Positions 21,123-30,411 of a stretch of 35,281 bases of DNA are shown here, piece after piece (within the stretch, counting starts at the first letter, position 1; each line of letters begins with the position of its first letter). The position numbers were made by a program, and so were the translations under genes. This DNA comes from DASUBV01 sp035763085 (GTDB lineage: Bacteria; Actinomycetota; Actinomycetes; Streptosporangiales; Streptosporangiaceae). The notes below the pieces were generated by a model, which was given only the letters and a program-made list of their open reading frames with translations, had not been told where the DNA came from and ran no database searches. The stretch spans positions 1 to 35,281 of the forward strand of contig DASUBV010000225.1 in NCBI GenBank assembly GCA_035763085.1. The letters run 5' to 3'.

Positions 21123-22193
21123 GTGCAGGAGACACCCGCCGCGCAGCAGGCTGCGCACCCGAAGACCCGCTCCCTGCCCTGGCCGGCGGCGTCCGCCACC
21201 GGGATCGGGTCGATGCCCGGTACCGATCCGGCCGGGGCGTGCGCTGTCGTGCTGGGGGAACTGCCTGACTTCCCGTTCCTGCCGGAGCTGCCCGGCCGGG
21301 GAGCGGGCGCGGACATGATCGGCCGTGCGACAGCCATGCTGGTGGACCTGCCGGCCGAGACGACGGCGCGCGGCTGGAAGCTGGCCACGCACCCGGGCCG
21401 CGACCAGCGGCGGGCGGCGGGCTTCCTTTCTTATGACCTGGACGCGATCGCCGGGGCCGCCGACGGCTACGCGGGGCCGCTGAAGATATCGGTGTGCGGG
21501 CCGGTGACGCTGGCCGCCGGGATCGAGCTGAGCCGCAGCGTCAACCCGGCGCTGGCCGATCCGGGCGCGCTGGCCGACCTGACCGCGTCGCTGGCCGAGG
21601 GCCTGGCCGCGCACGTGCGCGAGGTCGGCGAGCGGGTTCCGGGCGCCCGGGTCGTGGTCCAGGTCGACGAGCCGTCGCTGCCGGCCGCGCTGGCCGGGCG
21701 GGTGCGCACGGCCAGCGGCCTGAACTTCGTGCCGCCGCTCGATGAGATGGTGGCCAGCGCCGCGCTGCGCTCGGTGCTGGAGGCGACGGCGCAGTTCACG
21801 ATCGTGCATAGCTGCGCCCCGGGCTTCCCGTTTGGCTTCGTGACAGGTGCCGGGGCCGGGGCCGTCAGCTTCGACCTCAGCCTGCTGCGGCGCGAGGACC
21901 TGGACGCGGTCGCCGAGGCCGCCGACGCGGGAGCGGGACTGCTGGCCGGCGCGGTGCCGGCCGGGGGCGGGGATGCCGGCGCGCAGCCGCGGCCACCGCG
22001 GCAGACGGCCGAGGCGGTCGCGGAGATGTGGCGCCGTACGTCGCTGGACCCGCGGCAGTTCGCCGGGCAGGTGGTGATCACGCCGGCGTGCGGGCTGGCG
22101 GGGATGACCCCGGCCGCGGCCCGCGCGACGCTGGCGCACTGCCGGGACGCGGCGCGGATCGCGGCGGAGATGATCGAGGAAGGGGCGCGGTGA
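21123..22193 (+). CDS. MetE C-terminal-like (cobalamin-independent methionine synthase fold) protein
   Basis: About 356 residues with the single C-terminal barrel of cobalamin-independent methionine synthase. I chose GTG 21123; GTG 21099 is also possible, and neither has a strong ribosome-binding site. The barrel starts at ATGIGSMPG and has KISVCGPVTLA and VQVDEPSLPA. The zinc-site positions read H229-x-C231 (IVHSCAP), D251 (SFDLSLL, where MetE has Glu) and C323 (ITPACGL), so the metal site is largely kept with Glu replaced by Asp. It is far shorter than true MetE (about 750 residues), so methyl transfer from folate to homocysteine is not assured. It precedes ligA in the same order as Rv3015c-Rv3014c of M. 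tuberculosis and overlaps it as GTGA. Confidence 0.85.
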   Translation: MQETPAAQQAAHPKTRSLPWPAASATGIGSMPGTDPAGACAVVLGELPDFPFLPELPGRGAGADMIGRATAMLVDLPAETTARGWKLATHPGRDQRRAAGFLSYDLDAIAGAADGYAGPLKISVCGPVTLAAGIELSRSVNPALADPGALADLTASLAEGLAAHVREVGERVPGARVVVQVDEPSLPAALAGRVRTASGLNFVPPLDEMVASAALRSVLEATAQFTIVHSCAPGFPFGFVTGAGAGAVSFDLSLLRREDLDAVAEAADAGAGLLAGAVPAGGGDAGAQPRPPRQTAEAVAEMWRRTSLDPRQFAGQVVITPACGLAGMTPAAARATLAHCRDAARIAAEMIEEGAR

Positions 22194-24430
22194 GCGATCC
22201 AGAGGCAGTCATCACCGGGACGGCCGCTGCCGAGCAGGAGGATGCGCCCCCCGAGGTGCGGCGCCGCCACGCGGAGCTGTCCGACGACCTCAACACGCAC
22301 ATCTACCGGTACCACGTGCTGGACTCGCCGCTGATCTCCGACGCCGAGTACGACCAGCTGATGCGCGAGCTGCGCGAGATCGAGGACCGCTACCCGCAGC
22401 TGCGCACCCCCGACTCGGCCTCGCAGAAGGTCGGCGGCGCGATCTCGACTGACTTCACCGCGGTCGACCACCTGGAGCGGCTGCTCAGCCTCGATAACGC
22501 GTTCTCGGCCGAGGAGCTGGACGCCTGGGCGGCGCGGGCGCAGAAGCTGGGCGGCGCCGGCCCGTACCTGTGCGAGCTGAAGATCGACGGCCTGGCCATC
22601 GCGCTGGTGTACTCAGGCGGCCGGCTGACCCGGGCGGCCACCCGCGGCGACGGCGTGACCGGCGAGGACGTGACGCCGAACATCATGACCATCGGCGCGG
22701 TGCCGACGAAGCTGGCGGGCTCGGGCTGGCCGCCGACGCTGGAGGTGCGCGGCGAGGTCTTCCTGCCGGTGGCCGCGTTCGAGGAGCTGAATGAGCAGCT
22801 GACCAGCGCCGGGAAGCCGCCGTTCGCCAACCCGCGCAACTCGGCGGCCGGCTCGCTGCGGCAGAAGGACCCGCGGATCACCGCGACCCGGCCGCTCAGC
22901 ATGCTGGTGCACGGGCTGTACGTGCCGGGCGGGTCGGCCGAGGCCGGCGCGCCGGCACCGGAGGACACCGCCGCGGCGCAGGCGGTGGGCGGCGAGATCC
23001 CGGCCACTCAGTCGGGCTGGTACGCCCGGCTGCGGGAGTGGGGACTGCCGGTCAGCGACCTGTTCCGGGTGGTCGATGACCTCGACGCGGTGCGCGAGTT
23101 CATCGCCCGCTACGCCGAGCACCGGCACGACACGCCGTATGAGATCGACGGTGTGGTCGTCAAGATCGACCGGCTCGACCTGCAGCGCCAGCTGGGCGCC
23201 ACCAGCCGCGCGCCGCGCTGGGCGATCGCCTACAAGTACCCGCCCGAGGAGGTCACCACCCGGCTGCTGGACATCCAGGTCAATGTCGGCCGGACCGGCC
23301 GGGTGACGCCGTTCGCGGTCATGGAGCCGGTCAAGGTCAGCGGGTCCACAGTGGACCGGGCGACACTGCACAACTCCGACGAGGTCGTCCGCAAGGGCGT
23401 GCTGATCGGGGACATGGTGGTGCTGCGCAAGGCGGGCGACGTGATTCCCGAGGTGGTGGGCCCGGTGGCCGACCTGCGCACCGGGGACGAGCGGGCGTTC
23501 GAGTTCCCCGACCACTGCCCGGTCTGCGGGACGCGGCTGGCCCGCGAGGAGGGCGAGGTCGACTGGCGCTGCCCGAACACCCGGTCCTGCCCGGCGCAGC
23601 TGCGCGAACGGCTGTTCCACCTGGCCGGGCGCGGTGCCTTCGACATCGAGGTGCTCGGCTACGAGGCGGCCGTGGCCCTGCTGGACTCCGGGCTGGTGAC
23701 CGACGAGGGGGACCTGTTCGGGCTGACCGCTGACGCGCTGGCCAGCTGCCCGTTCTTCGTCAGCAAGCAGGGCACGCTGACGGTCAACGCGGTCAAGCTG
23801 CTGCACAACCTGGAGGAGGCGCGGGCCCGGCCGCTGTGGCGGATCCTGGTCGCGCTGTCTATCCGGCACGTGGGCCCGACCGCGGCCCGCGCCCTGGCCG
23901 CCGCGTTCGGGTCGGTCGATGCCGTCGCCGCGGCCTCCGCCGAGGCGCTGACCGCGGTCGACGACGTCGGGCCGACCATCGCGGGGTCGGTGCGGGAGTG
24001 GTTCGGCGTGGACTGGCACGCGGCCATCGTGGACAAGTGGCGCGCGGCGGGCGTGCAGCTGGCCCAGGCGGGCTGGACGCCGCCGCCCCCGGCGCCCGAC
24101 AGCTCGGCGGCCCCGCTGTCGGGCGTCACGGTCGTGCTCACCGGCACGCTGACCGGGCGGACCCGGGAGGAGGCGGCCGAGGCGATCCAGGCGCTCGGCG
24201 GCAAGGTATCCGGGTCGGTGTCCAGGCGGACCAGGTTCGTCGTCGCGGGCGAGAATGCCGGCTCAAAGCTGGACAAGGCTGCCACCCTCGGCGTGCCGGT
24301 ACTGGACGAGAGCGGCCTGGACGTGCTGCTCTCAGAGGGAGCGGCGGCGGCGCAGGCGGCTGCCCCGGCTGCGGAGGGCCCGGCCGAGTCGCGCCCGGCG
24401 GGCGAGAGCCCGGCCGGGGAGGGCGACTGA
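22190..24430 (+). CDS. ligA: NAD-dependent DNA ligase
   Basis: LigA, 746 residues, seals nicks in replication and repair using NAD. The start GTG 22190 overlaps the upstream stop, with GAGGAAGGGG just before it. Domain order: Ia (HIYRYHVLDSPLISDAEYDQLMREL), adenylation domain with the active lysine K131 in ELKIDG and RGDGVTGEDVT, and the OB fold (VGRTGRVTPFAVMEPV, then DMVVLRKAGDVIPEV). A C4 zinc finger starts at C443 (CPVCG, later CPNTRSCPAQ), followed by helix-hairpin-helix repeats. The BRCT domain runs from about 640 to 715 (GVTVVLTGTLTGRTREEA). A family-specific insert of about 30 residues rich in Ala/Gly/Pro lies near residues 247-275. The Ala/Glu/Pro tail is low complexity. Confidence 0.97.
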   Translation: MSDPEAVITGTAAAEQEDAPPEVRRRHAELSDDLNTHIYRYHVLDSPLISDAEYDQLMRELREIEDRYPQLRTPDSASQKVGGAISTDFTAVDHLERLLSLDNAFSAEELDAWAARAQKLGGAGPYLCELKIDGLAIALVYSGGRLTRAATRGDGVTGEDVTPNIMTIGAVPTKLAGSGWPPTLEVRGEVFLPVAAFEELNEQLTSAGKPPFANPRNSAAGSLRQKDPRITATRPLSMLVHGLYVPGGSAEAGAPAPEDTAAAQAVGGEIPATQSGWYARLREWGLPVSDLFRVVDDLDAVREFIARYAEHRHDTPYEIDGVVVKIDRLDLQRQLGATSRAPRWAIAYKYPPEEVTTRLLDIQVNVGRTGRVTPFAVMEPVKVSGSTVDRATLHNSDEVVRKGVLIGDMVVLRKAGDVIPEVVGPVADLRTGDERAFEFPDHCPVCGTRLAREEGEVDWRCPNTRSCPAQLRERLFHLAGRGAFDIEVLGYEAAVALLDSGLVTDEGDLFGLTADALASCPFFVSKQGTLTVNAVKLLHNLEEARARPLWRILVALSIRHVGPTAARALAAAFGSVDAVAAASAEALTAVDDVGPTIAGSVREWFGVDWHAAIVDKWRAAGVQLAQAGWTPPPPAPDSSAAPLSGVTVVLTGTLTGRTREEAAEAIQALGGKVSGSVSRRTRFVVAGENAGSKLDKAATLGVPVLDESGLDVLLSEGAAAAQAAAPAAEGPAESRPAGESPAGEGD

Positions 24431-24616
24431 CACGCGGCCGGGAACAGCGACGATCAGGAGCAGCACTGGTAGAACTTATTGTAGCCAGATAGCTACGTAC
24501 AGACATGTAGTAACGGATAGTATGCAAACGGCTTCGAGAAGTACCCTCTCGGCCGTAGGCTTGCTCGCAGGCCTGTGCATTCGCGGCGCAATCGGTTGCA
24601 GCGTTGAGGTTCGCCT
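24431..24616 (+). promoter_or_regulatory. AT-richer gap before the GGDEF-EAL gene
   Basis: A stretch of about 65 bp (24470-24535) is clearly richer in A/T than its surroundings. It contains the inverted repeat GTAGC-CAGATA-GCTAC (24481-24496) and a -10-like TAGTAT (24518-24523). It is probably the promoter region of the downstream gene. A matching -35 is not clear. Confidence 0.4.
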
Positions 24617-26797
24617 ATGAAGGATCCGAACGACACCAGGGACATCGGTCCCCGGGTCGGCTCGCCTCTGTGGATTCACCTGGTCACGGTGACTGCAGCG
24701 GGCGCGGTTGCCTTGGCGCTGGCCATGCTGGGGCTGCACGGGCTGGTGGGCCACAGCGCGCCGGGCCGGCCGGAGCCGCTGGTCCAGCAGCCGATGTTCT
24801 GGCTGCTGGTGATGCTGGTCCTGGTCGGCGAGATCTGGCCGATCATCACACCCGGCCGGTCGGGCCAGGAGTCCCCGATCGCGTCGGTCACCTTCAGCTT
24901 CGCGGTGCTGATCTTCTGGGGCCTGCCGGTCGCCCTGCTGCTGCGGGCCACCTCGACGCTGGCCGTGGGCCTGGCCGAGCGCAAGGCGTTCAAGCGCTCG
25001 GCGTTCAACTCGGCGCAGGTCACGCTGAGCCTGTCGGCCGCCTGGCTGGTCATGCTGGCGTTCGGCCTGCACCCGACGCCGGAGAGCCCGTGGAATCCCA
25101 ACGGCCACGAGCTGTTCGTGGTGCTGCCCGCCGCGGCCGCCTACTTCGCGGTCAACTTCATCCTGGTGGGCACGGCGATCGCGCTGCACTCGCGGGCGCC
25201 GGTCCTCAAGACACTGCGCAAGGCGCTGCCCTACCAGGCGTTCGTCAACTTGGTGCTGCTGGCCACCGCGCCGCTGGTCGCGGTGGTGATGAACACCGGC
25301 TCGGCGCTGCTGGTGCTGCTGTTCGCCTTCCCGCTGGCCGCCATCTACGTCAACGCCGCCATGTCGGTGCAGCGCGAGCACCAGGCCCTGCATGACGAGC
25401 TGACCGGCCTGTCCAACCGTAAGCTGCTGATCCGCCGGACCACCGACGCGCTGGCCCAGGCGGCGCGCACCGACACCATGGTCGGCTTCCTGCTGCTGGA
25501 CCTGGACCGCTTCAAGGAAGTCAACGACACGCTCGGGCACCCGGTCGGCGACCGGCTGCTCCGGTTCGTGGCGCACCGTCTCACCCACAGCGTGCGGCCC
25601 GGCGATGTGGTGGCCCGGCTGGGCGGCGACGAGTTCGCCGTGCTGCTCCCGTCGGTGAAGGAGGCGGCCGCCGCCCGCGAGGTGGCCGCCCGGCTGCGCG
25701 CCGCGCTGTCGGAGCCGATCCGGATGGACGGGATGTCGTTCGACATCGAGGCCAGCGTCGGCATCGCCCTGTACCCCGACGACGCCAGCGGCTTCGAGGT
25801 GCTGATGCAGCACGCCGACGTGGCCATGTACCTGGCCAAGGAGCGGCGTACAGGGGTCGAGCGGTACGTCGCCGACTCCGACCGCAACTCCCCGGCCCGG
25901 CTGGCGCTGCTCGGCGACCTGCGCCGCGGTCTGGACCGCGGTGAGCTGGAACTGCACTACCAGCCGAAGGTGTTCCTGGCCGACCGGCGAACGGCCGGCC
26001 TGGAGGCGCTGGTCCGCTGGCAGCACCCGGTCCGCGGCCTGATGACGCCCGAGGAGTTCATCCCGCTCATCGAGCAGTCCTACCTCATGCGCGAGCTGAC
26101 CGCGCGGGTCATCGACATGGCGCTGGCTCAGGCCGCGCTGTGGTGGCAGGACGGCATGAGCGTGCAGGTCTCGCTCAACCTGGCCGCCCGCGACCTGCTG
26201 GACAACGGCCTGACCGACGTTGTCGAGCGCGGGCTGAAGCGGCACGGGCTGCCCGCGGAGGCACTGCTGCTGGAGATCGACGAGCGGGTGCTGACCAGCG
26301 AGCCCGTGCACGCGGTGGCCACTGCGGAGGCGCTGGCGGCCCTGGGCGTGTCCCTCAGCCTGGACGACTTCGGCACCGGCTACTCCTCGCTGGTGCGGCT
26401 CAAGCGGCTGCCGGTCAGTGAGGTGAAGATCGATTCCTCCTTCATCGGGCGGCTGCTGCACTCGGCCGACGACCAGGTGATCGTGAAGTCGATCATCGAC
26501 CTGGTCAGCGCGCTGGGCATCCGCTCGGTGGCGGAGGGGGTGGAGTCGGCCGAGGTGGCCAGGGAACTGGTGGCGATGGGCTGCCAGGCGGCCCAGGGCT
26601 GGCACTTCAGCAGGCCGCTCAACCCCGCCTCGGCGACTGCCTGGCTGGCGGAGCGGGAGACGACGGCGGAGACCGCCCGGCCGGCTCCGCGCCCGCGGGT
26701 CGCGCCCGGCGCGGCGGCCGCGGCGGGGCCGCAGGCCACCGGCCCGGTGCCGCAGGCCACCAGCGCGGTGACCCCGCCGGCCGGCTGGCCTTCTTAG
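24617..26797 (+). CDS. Membrane-bound GGDEF-EAL c-di-GMP signalling protein 1
   Basis: A 726-residue protein. Residues 1-255 contain about six or seven membrane helices and form a sensor of no recognised type. The GGDEF diguanylate cyclase domain (about 258-425) has the active-site GGDEF at 336-340 and the substrate helix DLDRFKEVNDTLGHPVGD. The EAL phosphodiesterase domain (about 435-690) has E463-A-L, the Asn of LNLAARDL, DDFGTGYSSL, the Lys of VKIDSSFI, AEGVE and QGWHFSRPL, so both catalytic sites look intact. The tail is Ala/Pro-rich. A protein with both domains could make or degrade c-di-GMP, and the net direction is not predictable. A second GGDEF-EAL gene lies at 32607. Confidence 0.93.
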   Translation: MKDPNDTRDIGPRVGSPLWIHLVTVTAAGAVALALAMLGLHGLVGHSAPGRPEPLVQQPMFWLLVMLVLVGEIWPIITPGRSGQESPIASVTFSFAVLIFWGLPVALLLRATSTLAVGLAERKAFKRSAFNSAQVTLSLSAAWLVMLAFGLHPTPESPWNPNGHELFVVLPAAAAYFAVNFILVGTAIALHSRAPVLKTLRKALPYQAFVNLVLLATAPLVAVVMNTGSALLVLLFAFPLAAIYVNAAMSVQREHQALHDELTGLSNRKLLIRRTTDALAQAARTDTMVGFLLLDLDRFKEVNDTLGHPVGDRLLRFVAHRLTHSVRPGDVVARLGGDEFAVLLPSVKEAAAAREVAARLRAALSEPIRMDGMSFDIEASVGIALYPDDASGFEVLMQHADVAMYLAKERRTGVERYVADSDRNSPARLALLGDLRRGLDRGELELHYQPKVFLADRRTAGLEALVRWQHPVRGLMTPEEFIPLIEQSYLMRELTARVIDMALAQAALWWQDGMSVQVSLNLAARDLLDNGLTDVVERGLKRHGLPAEALLLEIDERVLTSEPVHAVATAEALAALGVSLSLDDFGTGYSSLVRLKRLPVSEVKIDSSFIGRLLHSADDQVIVKSIIDLVSALGIRSVAEGVESAEVARELVAMGCQAAQGWHFSRPLNPASATAWLAERETTAETARPAPRPRVAPGAAAAAGPQATGPVPQATSAVTPPAGWPS

Positions 26798-26818
26798 GAA
26801 CCGCGCAGCTCCGCCCCG

Positions 26819-26838
26819 CTGGCCGCCACCGCGGCCAG
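26819..26838 (+). terminator. Hairpin terminator after GGDEF-EAL gene 1
   Basis: CTGGCCGC (26819-26826) and GCGGCCAG (26831-26838) form a perfect 8-bp stem with a CACC loop, 21 bases after the stop. GGAAC at the stop codon and GTTCC at 26838-26842 could extend it as an outer stem. Confidence 0.6.
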
Positions 26839-26973
26839 TTCCTGATCGCCTGCCGGGCCCGGCTGCACGCCGGCGCCGCCAGCCCCGGCCGGCCGGGCCG
26901 ACCGCAGGCCGGTCCGGCACATGGCAGGCGTTACCCGCCAGTTAACCGGGTCGGCCCGCCGGCAGCGGGCCAA

Positions 26974-26979
26974 TAGGAT
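26974..26979 (+). promoter_or_regulatory. Putative -10 box for leaderless gatC transcript
   Basis: TAGGAT is followed seven bases later by ATG 26987, the same geometry as before purN, the ArsR gene and the metG leader ORF. An in-frame ATG at 26978 overlaps the box and is less likely to be the start if this promoter is real. Confidence 0.45.
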
Positions 26980-26986
26980 GGCCTCC

Positions 26987-27280
26987 ATGTCCATTACCCG
27001 TGACGAGGTAGCCCACCTGGCCCGGCTGTCGCGGCTGGCGCTGTCCGAGGACGAGCTCAGCCACTTTGCCGGGCAGCTTGACGTCATCATCTCGGCCGTT
27101 GCCAGGGTCCAGGAAGTCGCCGCCGAGGGGATTCCGCCGATGACCCACGCGGTCCCCGTGGTGAACGTCTTCCGCGACGACGTCGAGCTGCCCTGCCTGC
27201 CCCAGCAGGCAGTGCTGTCCCAGGCGCCCGCGGCAGAGCAGGGCCGGTTCCGGGTTCCGCGCATCCTGGCGGAGGACTGA
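26987..27280 (+). CDS. gatC: Asp/Glu-tRNA amidotransferase subunit C
   Basis: GatC, 97 residues, is the small subunit that wraps and stabilises GatA in the GatCAB complex converting Glu-tRNA(Gln) and Asp-tRNA(Asn) to the amidated forms. It begins SITRDEVAHLARLSRLALSE, the family's hallmark N-terminal helix, followed by GQLDVIISAVARVQEV and a C-terminal segment FRVPRILAED. I start at ATG 26987, behind a -10-like box; ATG 26978 would add three residues. One base separates its stop from gatA. Confidence 0.95.
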   Translation: MSITRDEVAHLARLSRLALSEDELSHFAGQLDVIISAVARVQEVAAEGIPPMTHAVPVVNVFRDDVELPCLPQQAVLSQAPAAEQGRFRVPRILAED

Positions 27281-27281
27281 C

Positions 27282-28856
27282 ATGGCGCCGAACGGGACTC
27301 CGGACGGACTCATCGGGCTGACCGCGGCTCAGATCGCGGCGGCGGTCGCGGCCGGCGAGGTATCGGCGGTCGAGGTCGCCACGGCTCACCTGGACCGGGT
27401 CGCGGCGGTCGACCCCCAGGTCCATGCCTTCCTGCACGTGGCCGCCGAGCAGGCGCTGGCCGCCGCGCGCGCGGTGGACGAGCGGCGGGCCGCGGGCGAG
27501 CCGCTAGGCCCGCTGGCCGGGGTGCCGCTGGCCCTCAAGGACGTGTTCACCACCACCGACATGCCCACCACCTGCGGGTCGCGGATCCTGGAGGGCTGGC
27601 GCCCGCCGTATGACGCCACGATCACCCGGCGGCTGCGCGAGGCGGGCGTGGTGCTGCTGGGCAAGACCAACATGGACGAGTTCGCGATGGGCTCGTCCAC
27701 CGAGAACTCGGCGTTCGGCCCGTCGCGTAACCCGTGGGACCTGGGCCGCGTGCCGGGCGGGTCGTCCGGGGGCTCCTCGGCGGCGGTCACCGCCTACGAG
27801 GCGCCGCTGGCCATCGGCACCGACACCGGCGGGTCGATCCGCCAGCCAGGGGCGGTCTGCGGCATCGTCGGGTCCAAGCCGACCTACGGCGGGAACTCGC
27901 GGTACGGGCTGATCGCGTTCGCCTCGTCGCTGGACACTCCCGGCCCGCTGGCGCGCACCGTGCTGGACGCGGCCCTGCTGCACGAGGTCATCTCCGGGCA
28001 CGACCCGTGCGACTCGACCTCGGTGGACGCCCCGGTGCCGCCGGTGGTGGCCGCGGCCCGGCAGGCGGACGTGGCGGGCCTGCGGGTCGGCGTGGTCAGC
28101 GAGCTGAGCGGCGACGGCTACCAGCCGGGCGTGCTGGCCCGGTTCGGCGAGGCGGTGGAGCTGCTGGAGTCGCTGGGCGCCAAGGTCGTCGAGGTGTCCT
28201 GCCCGCACTTCACCTACGCGCTGCCCGCCTACTACCTGATCGCGCCCAGCGAGTGCTCGTCCAACCTGGCCCGCTTCGACGCGATGCGGTACGGGCTGCG
28301 AGTCGGCGACGACGGCACGCGCAGCGCCGAGGAGGTTATGGCGCTGACCCGGGAGGCGGGCTTCGGCGCCGAGGTCAAGCGCCGGATCATGCTGGGCACC
28401 TACGCGCTGTCCAGCGGCTACTACGACGCCTACTACGGCAAGGCGCAGCAGGTCCGGACGCTGATCTGCCGGGACTTCGACGCGGCCTTCGAGCAGGTGG
28501 ACGTGCTGGTCTCGCCGACCACGCCGACGACCGCGTTCCGGATCGGCGAGCGCGCCGACGACCCGATGGCGATGTACCTGGCCGACCTGTGCACGATCCC
28601 CTCCGACCTGGCCGGCAACGCGGCGCTGTCGGTGCCGTGCGGCCTCGCGCCGGAGGACGGGCTCCCGGTCGGGCTGCAGGTGATGGCGCCGGTGCTGGGC
28701 GATGACCGGATGTACCGGGTGGGCGCGGCCGTCGAGGCGGCGCTGCAGGAGCGCTGGGGCGGGCCGCTGCTGGCCCGGGCGCCGGCCCTGACCGGTGCCG
28801 CGCCAGGCGGCCCGGCGGCAGGAGGCCCGGCGGCAGACGGAGGGAACGGGCGATGA
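27282..28856 (+). CDS. gatA: Asp/Glu-tRNA amidotransferase subunit A
   Basis: GatA, 524 residues, is the amidase-signature subunit that frees ammonia from glutamine for transfer to the misacylated tRNA. The Ser-cisSer-Lys triad is complete: K86 in LALKDVF, S161 in GGSSGGSSA and S185 in TDTGGSIRQPGA, offset by seven from the S. aureus enzyme throughout. Other family marks are LLGKTNMDEFAMGSSTENS and GLIAFASSLDTPG. The tail is a short Ala/Gly/Pro-rich extension. Its TGA overlaps the gatB start as ATGA. Presence of gatCAB implies that the cell makes Gln-tRNA, and perhaps Asn-tRNA, by the indirect route. Confidence 0.97.
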   Translation: MAPNGTPDGLIGLTAAQIAAAVAAGEVSAVEVATAHLDRVAAVDPQVHAFLHVAAEQALAAARAVDERRAAGEPLGPLAGVPLALKDVFTTTDMPTTCGSRILEGWRPPYDATITRRLREAGVVLLGKTNMDEFAMGSSTENSAFGPSRNPWDLGRVPGGSSGGSSAAVTAYEAPLAIGTDTGGSIRQPGAVCGIVGSKPTYGGNSRYGLIAFASSLDTPGPLARTVLDAALLHEVISGHDPCDSTSVDAPVPPVVAAARQADVAGLRVGVVSELSGDGYQPGVLARFGEAVELLESLGAKVVEVSCPHFTYALPAYYLIAPSECSSNLARFDAMRYGLRVGDDGTRSAEEVMALTREAGFGAEVKRRIMLGTYALSSGYYDAYYGKAQQVRTLICRDFDAAFEQVDVLVSPTTPTTAFRIGERADDPMAMYLADLCTIPSDLAGNAALSVPCGLAPEDGLPVGLQVMAPVLGDDRMYRVGAAVEAALQERWGGPLLARAPALTGAAPGGPAAGGPAADGGNGR

Positions 28857-30343
28857 CAGCGACGCTGGTGTCCTACGACGAGGCCGTGGCCCGGTATGAG
28901 CCGGTGCTGGGCCTGGAGACGCACGTCGAGCTCGGCACCCGGACCAAGATGTTCTGCGGCTGCCCGACCGTGTTCGGCGCCGAGCCGAACTCGGCCGTCT
29001 GCCCGGTGTGCCTGGGGCTGCCGGGCTCGCTGCCGGTCGCCAGCCGGGCGGCCATCGAGTACACCATCCGCATCGGGCTGGCGCTGAACTGCTCGATCGC
29101 CGAGTGGTGCCGGTTCGCGCGGAAGAACTACTTCTACCCGGACATGCCCAAGGACTTCCAGATCTCGCAGTACGACGAGCCGCTGTGCACCGACGGCTGG
29201 CTGGATGTCACGGTCGATGGCCAGACGGTCCGGGTCGGCATCGAGCGCGTCCACCTGGAGGAGGACACCGGCAAGTCGCTGCACGTCGGCGGCGCCACCG
29301 GCCGGATCCACGGAGCCGACTACTCGCTGGTCGACTACAACCGCGCCGGGATCCCGCTGGTCGAGGTGGTCACCAAGCCGGTCCCCGGCACCGGGGCGCT
29401 GGCGCCGGAGGTCGCCCGCGCCTACGTGACGGAGCTGCGCGAGCTGCTGCGCGCGCTGGGCGTGTCCGACGTCCGCATGGAGGAGGGGTCGCTGCGCTGC
29501 GACGTCAACACCTCCATCGCGCCCGCCGGGTCGCCGTGGGGCACCAGGACCGAGACCAAGAACGTCAACTCACTGCGCTCGGTGGAGCGCGCGGTGCGAT
29601 TCGAGATCCAGCGCCAGGCGGCGGTCCTGGACTCCGGCGGCCGGATCGTCCAGGAGACCCGGCACTTCCAGGAGGACAGCGGCAGCACCACCTCTGGCCG
29701 GAGCAAGGAAGAGGCGCAGGACTACCGCTACTTCCCCGAGCCTGACCTGGTGCCGGTGGCGCCGTCGCGGGAGTGGGTCGAGGAGCTGCGGGCCGCGCTG
29801 CCCGAGCTGCCTGCCGCCCGCCGCGCCCGGCTGCAGGCCGGCTGGGGGCTGTCGGACCTGGACATGGCGGCGCTGCGGAACGCCGGCGCGCTGGACCTGG
29901 TGGAGCAGACCGTCGCGGCCGGGGCGGCGCCCGCCGACGCCCGCAAGTGGTGGCTGGGCGAGCTGGCCCGGCGGGCCAACACCGACGGCACCGAGCTGGC
30001 CGCCCTCCCGGTCACCCCGGCGCAGGTCGCCCGCGTCGCGGCGCTGGTGACCGAGGGCACGCTCAACGACAAGCTGGCCCGGCAGGTGCTGGCCCTGGTG
30101 CTGGCCGGGGAGGGCGAGCCGGACCAGATCGTCGCCGCCCGCGGCCTGGCCGTGGTCAGTGACGACGGTGCGCTGGCAGCGGCGGTGGACGAGGCGATCG
30201 CGGCGAACCCGGACGTGGCGGCCAAGATCCGGGACGGCAAGGTCGCGGCGGCGGGCGCGCTGGTCGGCGCGGTCATGAAGGCGACCAGGGGCCAGGCGGA
30301 CGCAGGCCGGGCCCGTGAGCTGATCCTGGAGCGCCTGGGCTAA
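28853..30343 (+). CDS. gatB: Asp/Glu-tRNA amidotransferase subunit B
   Basis: GatB, 496 residues, binds and phosphorylates the Glu- or Asp-tRNA end for amidation. The N-terminal catalytic cradle has EPVLGLETHVELGTRTKMFCGC with zinc-type cysteines, VCPVCLGLPGSLP, FYPDMPKDFQISQYD and HLEEDTGKS. Further on are DYNRAGIPLVEVVT, MEEGSLRCDVN and TKNVNSLRSVERA. The C-terminal helical and YqeY-like tail domain (KWWLGELARR, LNDKLARQVL, GALVGAVMKATRGQAD) contacts the tRNA. It is complete and of normal length, and coupled to gatA through ATGA. Confidence 0.97.
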   Translation: MTATLVSYDEAVARYEPVLGLETHVELGTRTKMFCGCPTVFGAEPNSAVCPVCLGLPGSLPVASRAAIEYTIRIGLALNCSIAEWCRFARKNYFYPDMPKDFQISQYDEPLCTDGWLDVTVDGQTVRVGIERVHLEEDTGKSLHVGGATGRIHGADYSLVDYNRAGIPLVEVVTKPVPGTGALAPEVARAYVTELRELLRALGVSDVRMEEGSLRCDVNTSIAPAGSPWGTRTETKNVNSLRSVERAVRFEIQRQAAVLDSGGRIVQETRHFQEDSGSTTSGRSKEEAQDYRYFPEPDLVPVAPSREWVEELRAALPELPAARRARLQAGWGLSDLDMAALRNAGALDLVEQTVAAGAAPADARKWWLGELARRANTDGTELAALPVTPAQVARVAALVTEGTLNDKLARQVLALVLAGEGEPDQIVAARGLAVVSDDGALAAAVDEAIAANPDVAAKIRDGKVAAAGALVGAVMKATRGQADAGRARELILERLG

Positions 30344-30411
30344 GCCGGCCTTGTCCCTGGCTTGCCGTGCGGCCGGCCGGTAATGCAGCGGCGGGCCGGC
30401 GCCAGCCTCGT

